DNA of 9,352 nucleotides from Deltaproteobacteria bacterium (lineage in GTDB: Bacteria; Desulfobacterota; SM23-61). The position numbers and the translations under genes were made by a program. The notes beneath the pieces are model-generated. The model made no database searches. It was not told where the DNA came from and saw only the letters and a list, made by a program, of their open reading frames with translations. The stretch is from the NCBI GenBank assembly GCA_029857975.1, contig JAOUFX010000064.1:1-9352 (forward strand), in the 5' to 3' direction. Below, in pieces: positions 6,100-9,352 of this stretch (its first letter is position 1; every line of letters begins with the position of its first letter).

Positions 6100-8004
6100 C
6101 TCTTTTATGATCGCCTTTTCGGGACAAATATCCGCGCACACGCCACAACCAACGCAGATGACCTCGTCGATTCTGGCCTGGGTCGATTTTTTATCCCACA
6201 TCAGGCCCGGGCATTTAAAAACCCGGGTACATAATTGATCGCAACCGCATTCATCCCCGATACAAATTTCCGGATTGACTCTAACCTTGTAGGGAAGCTT
6301 TTCTTCTTTTCCCTTCAGCATCTGACATGGGCGGCGCATAATGACCACTTTAGCGCCTACCGGGTCTTCGAGGGCTTGCAACATTTTTTGTTTGGTTCCC
6401 TCAAGATCAAAGGGGTCCGTAACCGCCACCTTGGCCCCAAATGAACGGCAGACCGCTTCGATGTCTACGGGGGCAACCTCTTCGCCCATGGCATTCCTTC
6501 CCACTCCCGGGTGGGGCTGGAATCCGGTCATGGCGGTTGCGCTATTATCGAGAATGACCATCACTATGTTCGACTTGTTGTGACAGGCATTGACCAGAGG
6601 AGGCATGGCCGCATGGAAAAAAGTTGAATCCCCGCACATGGCCACCACGGGCTGGTCGAAACCAAAGTTGGCAAGTTTCCCAAAACCACTGGCCAGACCT
6701 GTTCCCGTCCCCATCGCCCCCCCGGTCTTTAAAAGATAATAACCCGCCGGCCCCCGCCCCAGGGCATAACAGCCAATGTCGTAAGTGGCGAAACCCTGGC
6801 GGTTGTCCAGCTGGAGGGCATTCTTAATCGACCAGTAAGACGCCCGGTGGGGGCAGCCCGGACAAAAGCCCAGAGCCCGGCTGGGCAGCATCTTCTCAGC
6901 CACTTCGACCGCCTGAGCTTCGTACCGCGGGCTGCGGGCTTGATACGGCACATTCAAAATCTTCCTCAAGGCATCGATGACCCGATCGGCATTCATCTCG
7001 CCGAAAAAAGGAATGTGTTGGGATCTTTTGCCGAAGAAGGTCTTGGCGCCGATTTGACCGGTGAAATCAGCTGCCAGCTCTTTGACGTTACCTTCCAAAA
7101 AGGAATCGACTTCTTCGACAAATAAAATTTTTGCGGTTTTTTCAAGGTTTTCGATGACCATTTTCGTTGGCAGCGGCCAGGTGGTCCCGATCTTGAGAAT
7201 CCCTACGGCGTCCTCCAGCCCGAGCAATTCCAAGGCTTCCTGGCTGTACAACCATCCACTCCCACTGGTGATGATGAGGGCCTTGGGTCGCTCCGGACCT
7301 ACATATTGGTTGAAGGGAGAAGCGGCAAAAATTTCCTCGAGACGAATCAGGTTACGGTGGAGCTGGTCGTGTTTTTGGTAAACCGGATGCGTATTTCTCT
7401 GCCTCGTTTTATCAAACCAAGCCCGGCGTCCGTCAGGGGGAGGGAGCGGCCCCAGAGTTACGTTTCCCCGGGCATGAGAAGTACGGGTGACCCCTCTCAT
7501 CAGGCAAACAATACCCATTTCTTCTGAAAGGGCAAAGGCCCATTGGGTCATCTCTTTCGCTTCCTGAAAGGTGGATGGTTCAAGCAGGGGAAGATCGGCT
7601 AATTTGGCCATGGGTCTGGAATCCTGTTCGTTGCTGCTCGAATGGGCCGAAGGATCGTCACAGGTCACCAGAAGAAGGCCGGCCTCAATGCCGATAAGGT
7701 TCAGGCTCAGCAAATAATCAGAAGCGACGTTCAATCCGTTCTGCTTCATGGCGCAAATCGCCCGCAATCCAGAAAAGGATGCGGCGGAAGCAACCTCCAA
7801 GGCGACCTTTTCGTTAATCGACCATTCCACGTAAAGTCCCATAGGTTTGGCTACGGAGGCCAGATTCTCGATAATGTCGGTGGAAGGCGTTCCGGGATAA
7901 GCGGTGCACACTTTGACGCCGGCTTCTAAAGCCCCTCTGGCAATGGCTTCGTTGCCCATGAGTAAAAGTTCTTTTCCGGGTGCGTTAAGATCGATGATGG
8001 ACAT
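6088..8004 (-). CDS. iorA: Indolepyruvate:ferredoxin oxidoreductase, alpha subunit
   Basis: A 638-residue thiamine-diphosphate and iron-sulfur subunit. It oxidatively decarboxylates aryl 2-oxoacids from aromatic amino acid transamination, forming aryl-acyl-CoA and reduced ferredoxin. The N-terminal pyrimidine-binding domain carries AYPGTPST (35-42) and EWSINEKVALEVASAAS (60-76). The thiamine-diphosphate domain has CPGCPHR (381-387), DIGCYALG (409-416), GDSTFF (458-463) and DNSATAMTG (486-494). The C-terminal ferredoxin domain has Cys581, 586, 588, 592 and 598 in the first cluster region and CVGCGVCADICP (617-628) for the second. Length and domain order are usual. I chose ATG at 8004 because AAGGAA (8013-8018) lies eight bases upstream; an in-frame GTG at 8037 lies inside a repeat. 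The last three codons and the TAG stop lie in the end of a palindromic element. The iron-sulfur domain is intact. Substrate range cannot be fixed from sequence, so another aryl or acyl 2-oxoacid is possible. Confidence 0.95.
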   Translation of the reverse strand: MSIIDLNAPGKELLLMGNEAIARGALEAGVKVCTAYPGTPSTDIIENLASVAKPMGLYVEWSINEKVALEVASAASFSGLRAICAMKQNGLNVASDYLLSLNLIGIEAGLLLVTCDDPSAHSSSNEQDSRPMAKLADLPLLEPSTFQEAKEMTQWAFALSEEMGIVCLMRGVTRTSHARGNVTLGPLPPPDGRRAWFDKTRQRNTHPVYQKHDQLHRNLIRLEEIFAASPFNQYVGPERPKALIITSGSGWLYSQEALELLGLEDAVGILKIGTTWPLPTKMVIENLEKTAKILFVEEVDSFLEGNVKELAADFTGQIGAKTFFGKRSQHIPFFGEMNADRVIDALRKILNVPYQARSPRYEAQAVEVAEKMLPSRALGFCPGCPHRASYWSIKNALQLDNRQGFATYDIGCYALGRGPAGYYLLKTGGAMGTGTGLASGFGKLANFGFDQPVVAMCGDSTFFHAAMPPLVNACHNKSNIVMVILDNSATAMTGFQPHPGVGRNAMGEEVAPVDIEAVCRSFGAKVAVTDPFDLEGTKQKMLQALEDPVGAKVVIMRRPCQMLKGKEEKLPYKVRVNPEICIGDECGCDQLCTRVFKCPGLMWDKKSTQARIDEVICVGCGVCADICPEKAIIKEVTV

Positions 8005-8012
8005 GATCAAAA

Positions 8013-8018
8013 TTCCTT
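8013..8018 (-). promoter_or_regulatory. Ribosome-binding site deciding the iorA start
   Basis: AAGGAA on the minus strand, eight bases before ATG at 8004. It argues against the longer reading from GTG at 8037, whose 11 extra residues come partly from the adjoining repeat and precede the usual IorA N-terminus. Confidence 0.7.
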
Positions 8019-8021
8019 TTT

Positions 8022-8100
8022 GGACACGGATATACACAGATTATCAGGATAAACTAAAAAGAAAATAATTATCTGCGGTTATCTGCGTAAATCTGCGTCC
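8022..8100. repeat. 79-bp inverted repeat with three tandem 10-mers
   Basis: The left end GGACACGGATATACACAGAT (8022-8041) is an imperfect inverted copy of the right end, which on the other strand reads GGACGCAGATTTACGCAGAT. The right side consists of three consecutive 10-bp units starting ATCTGCG (8071-8080, 8081-8090, 8091-8100). The fold is a hairpin with an A-rich loop. It lies immediately upstream of the iorA ribosome-binding site and has no coding capacity. I recall similar GGACRCRGAT-type repeats as common between genes in anaerobic bacterial genomes, but cannot check that here. Confidence 0.75.
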
Positions 8101-8123
8101 TATTAAATTTAAACTTGTTTATG

Positions 8124-8164
8124 CAATATTCCAATATTCCATTTTTCCAACATTCCGGTTATTC
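8124..8164. repeat. Degenerate 8-bp tandem repeat at the end of the FrhB-like gene
   Basis: Consecutive units CAATATTC, CAATATTC, CATTTTTC, CAACATTC and a nine-base CGGTTATTC occupy 8124-8164. Read on the minus strand this is a run of GGAATNN-type units. The stop codon of the FrhB-like gene (TAA, 8159-8161) falls inside the first unit in transcript direction. The run is too short and regular for CRISPR. A slippage-prone intergenic repeat is the simplest reading. Confidence 0.7.
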
Positions 8165-9301
8165 CGTAAAATTTCGTAATATGGGGTCCTGATAATTCAA
8201 ATATAATAGATCCTGCGAGCTGCCGCTCCGCTGAACCAGATTCTGAATGGCCGCCCTTTTTTTATTCACGGAAGCCCTTTTCAGTTTTTCCCAATTCCCT
8301 TCCGGTATATCGCGAAATTCCAAAAGGCCGCGAGATCGGGCAAGATCGATAAGCTCCTGGCCTATCTGGGTTCTGACCAGCACCTGGTTCCAACCCCGGG
8401 CCACCTCCCAGCCTTCCGGCAAGCGTGCCGACCCGACCGATACATCGCTGAATTCGGCTGTCAGGTCGTAACAGTATTGGCAGGCTTTTCTGACGGTTGG
8501 TAAAACCTCATCCAGGGAAATTTCCATGATTCCGTTTTGGGTGTGAACTTCCATGGAATGATGCTTGCTGGGAGGAATGTCCAAGCCGACGATGGAATCT
8601 TCTCCCATCTTTTTGCCTTGCAACAAACTTTTCAGTTCACGCCAGGAAAGAGCCCAGCCGCAGAACAGGCCGATAACAAGATGCAATTTATCGATGTTGC
8701 TGTCTTTTTGGGGCAAAGGTTTAAGGCGCATCTTGGCCAAGGCCATTGCCTGGCAGGGTGTGGCAACCACCCCAATCTTCTCCAATCCGCTTTTGGCAGC
8801 CTGGTTAAACGTCGCCACGTTGGGAGAAACCACAAATTTACTTCTGGCCCGCCTGATTACTTCCGAGGGTGTCTTGGCTACAACTCCTGCGGGTAAAAAG
8901 GTTCTCCCCTCTTCGGCGAGGACAGCCGCATCGATCAAGCCTTCCTGGAGAGCCAGAGAAAGAAGGGTGGTAACCGTTCCGCCGTGCTGAGCCGATCGCC
9001 GCACTTCGGGGTCGGCGGCGCGGGTCATATAAAATTCCTTGATGGGCCCCAGCTCGGGAGTGAATTGATCCGGGTTGAACAAATTTTGCCGCAGGGCCTG
9101 TAAATCCGTGTAAGTCCGGGGGCAAAAGGCATAGCATCGACCCTCTTCCCGATCGCAAGTGTCGATGAGAATCGTGTTATCCTGATAAGCAGTATGATAA
9201 GGGCAAAGGTTTAGGCAAGCTCCGCAGTTCGTGCAAAGACCCGCATCCAGGACCTGCTGCCGCAATCCTTTTTGCCCTTTGTAATCTCTTCTGATTTCCA
9301 T
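8159..9301 (-). CDS. FrhB/FdhB-type iron-sulfur flavoprotein (coenzyme F420 hydrogenase/dehydrogenase beta family)
   Basis: A 380-residue protein of the coenzyme F420 hydrogenase/dehydrogenase beta-subunit family, a soluble cytoplasmic electron-transfer module that usually carries FAD and iron-sulfur clusters. An N-terminal ferredoxin-like segment has Cys23, 26, 29 and 33 (CTNCGACLNLCP), then Cys49, 56 and 60. The FrhB N-domain motif QHGGTVTTLL follows at 105-114. The C-domain shows ATPCQAMALAKM (180-191), GLFCGWAL (211-218) and CQYCYDLTAEFSDVSVGSA (274-292). It lies 154 bp upstream of iorA on the same strand, so it may pass electrons from ferredoxin to another carrier; that is inference. F420 itself need not be the substrate, as relatives occur in organisms without it. 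I prefer ATG at 9301 because GAGGGA (9308-9313) lies six bases upstream. ATG at 9328 would add nine residues but lacks a ribosome-binding site. Confidence 0.88.
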   Translation of the reverse strand: MEIRRDYKGQKGLRQQVLDAGLCTNCGACLNLCPYHTAYQDNTILIDTCDREEGRCYAFCPRTYTDLQALRQNLFNPDQFTPELGPIKEFYMTRAADPEVRRSAQHGGTVTTLLSLALQEGLIDAAVLAEEGRTFLPAGVVAKTPSEVIRRARSKFVVSPNVATFNQAAKSGLEKIGVVATPCQAMALAKMRLKPLPQKDSNIDKLHLVIGLFCGWALSWRELKSLLQGKKMGEDSIVGLDIPPSKHHSMEVHTQNGIMEISLDEVLPTVRKACQYCYDLTAEFSDVSVGSARLPEGWEVARGWNQVLVRTQIGQELIDLARSRGLLEFRDIPEGNWEKLKRASVNKKRAAIQNLVQRSGSSQDLLYLNYQDPILRNFTE

Positions 9302-9307
9302 CTGCAT

Positions 9308-9313
9308 TCCCTC
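9308..9313 (-). promoter_or_regulatory. Ribosome-binding site of the FrhB-like gene
   Basis: GAGGGA on the minus strand, six bases before ATG at 9301. It is too close to the ATG at 9307 and downstream of the ATG at 9328, so it selects the shorter start. Whether a promoter lies further upstream cannot be judged, since the window ends 39 bases beyond this site. Confidence 0.55.
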
Positions 9314-9352
9314 TGGGCCGTTTTTCATTTTCTACAACAGCCATGGCCTTTT

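Noticed and set aside
8005..8037. N-terminal extension of iorA from GTG at 8037
   Set aside because: The extra residues come partly from the repeat at 8022-8100, and a good ribosome-binding site supports ATG at 8004.
8071..8164. Possible CRISPR array from the ATCTGCG and CAATATTC repeats
   Set aside because: Units are 8-10 bp with no unique spacers, and no cas genes are present.

Overview
The window looks like a chromosomal segment of a strictly anaerobic, roughly GC-balanced bacterium. Genes for low-potential metabolism (indolepyruvate:ferredoxin oxidoreductase, an iron-sulfur FrhB/FdhB-type protein, an acetyl-CoA hydrolase/transferase-family protein) lie beside a long soluble hybrid sensor kinase. 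The intergenic gaps are full of small palindromic repeats. This combination fits the former Deltaproteobacteria (Desulfobacterota, syntrophic or sulfate-reducing lineages) best, but the assignment is inference; no taxonomic marker is present.

Layout. Positions 1-50 hold the 3' half of tRNA-Lys(UUU), followed by a near-ideal intrinsic terminator. A 166-bp AT-rich palindromic element (183-348) then leads into a plus-strand CoA-transferase-family gene (361-1824). All other genes are on the minus strand and read right to left: an FrhB/FdhB-like protein (9301 down to 8159), iorA (8004-6088), iorB (5745-5134) and a 1078-residue hybrid histidine kinase (5078-1842). The kinase converges on the CoA-transferase gene with 17 bp between the stop codons and no obvious shared terminator.

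How the genes may work together. IorA and IorB form the oxidoreductase that oxidatively decarboxylates aryl-2-oxoacids to aryl-acyl-CoA and reduces ferredoxin. The FrhB-like protein, probably carrying two or more iron-sulfur centres and a flavin, is placed to pass those electrons on. The triple-GAF/PAS hybrid kinase 55 bp downstream of iorB could sense a related signal, but nothing in the sequence names its ligand. Shared direction and order suggest one transcription unit frhB-iorA-iorB-kinase, although the two inner gaps are long and repeat-filled.

Most unusual points. (1) The CoA-transferase-family protein has alanine where the family's catalytic glutamate belongs, while other active-site positions are kept. 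(2) Two copies of one terminal-inverted-repeat element share 65 of 66 left-end bases and 23 right-end bases but have unrelated centres. The second copy separates iorA from iorB, supplies the iorA stop codon, and carries a nested GC-rich palindrome. (3) Two further unrelated repeat types fill the frhB-iorA gap. (4) The kinase has three GAF units at an exact 186-residue period. I found no CRISPR array, phage gene, defence system or transposase gene.
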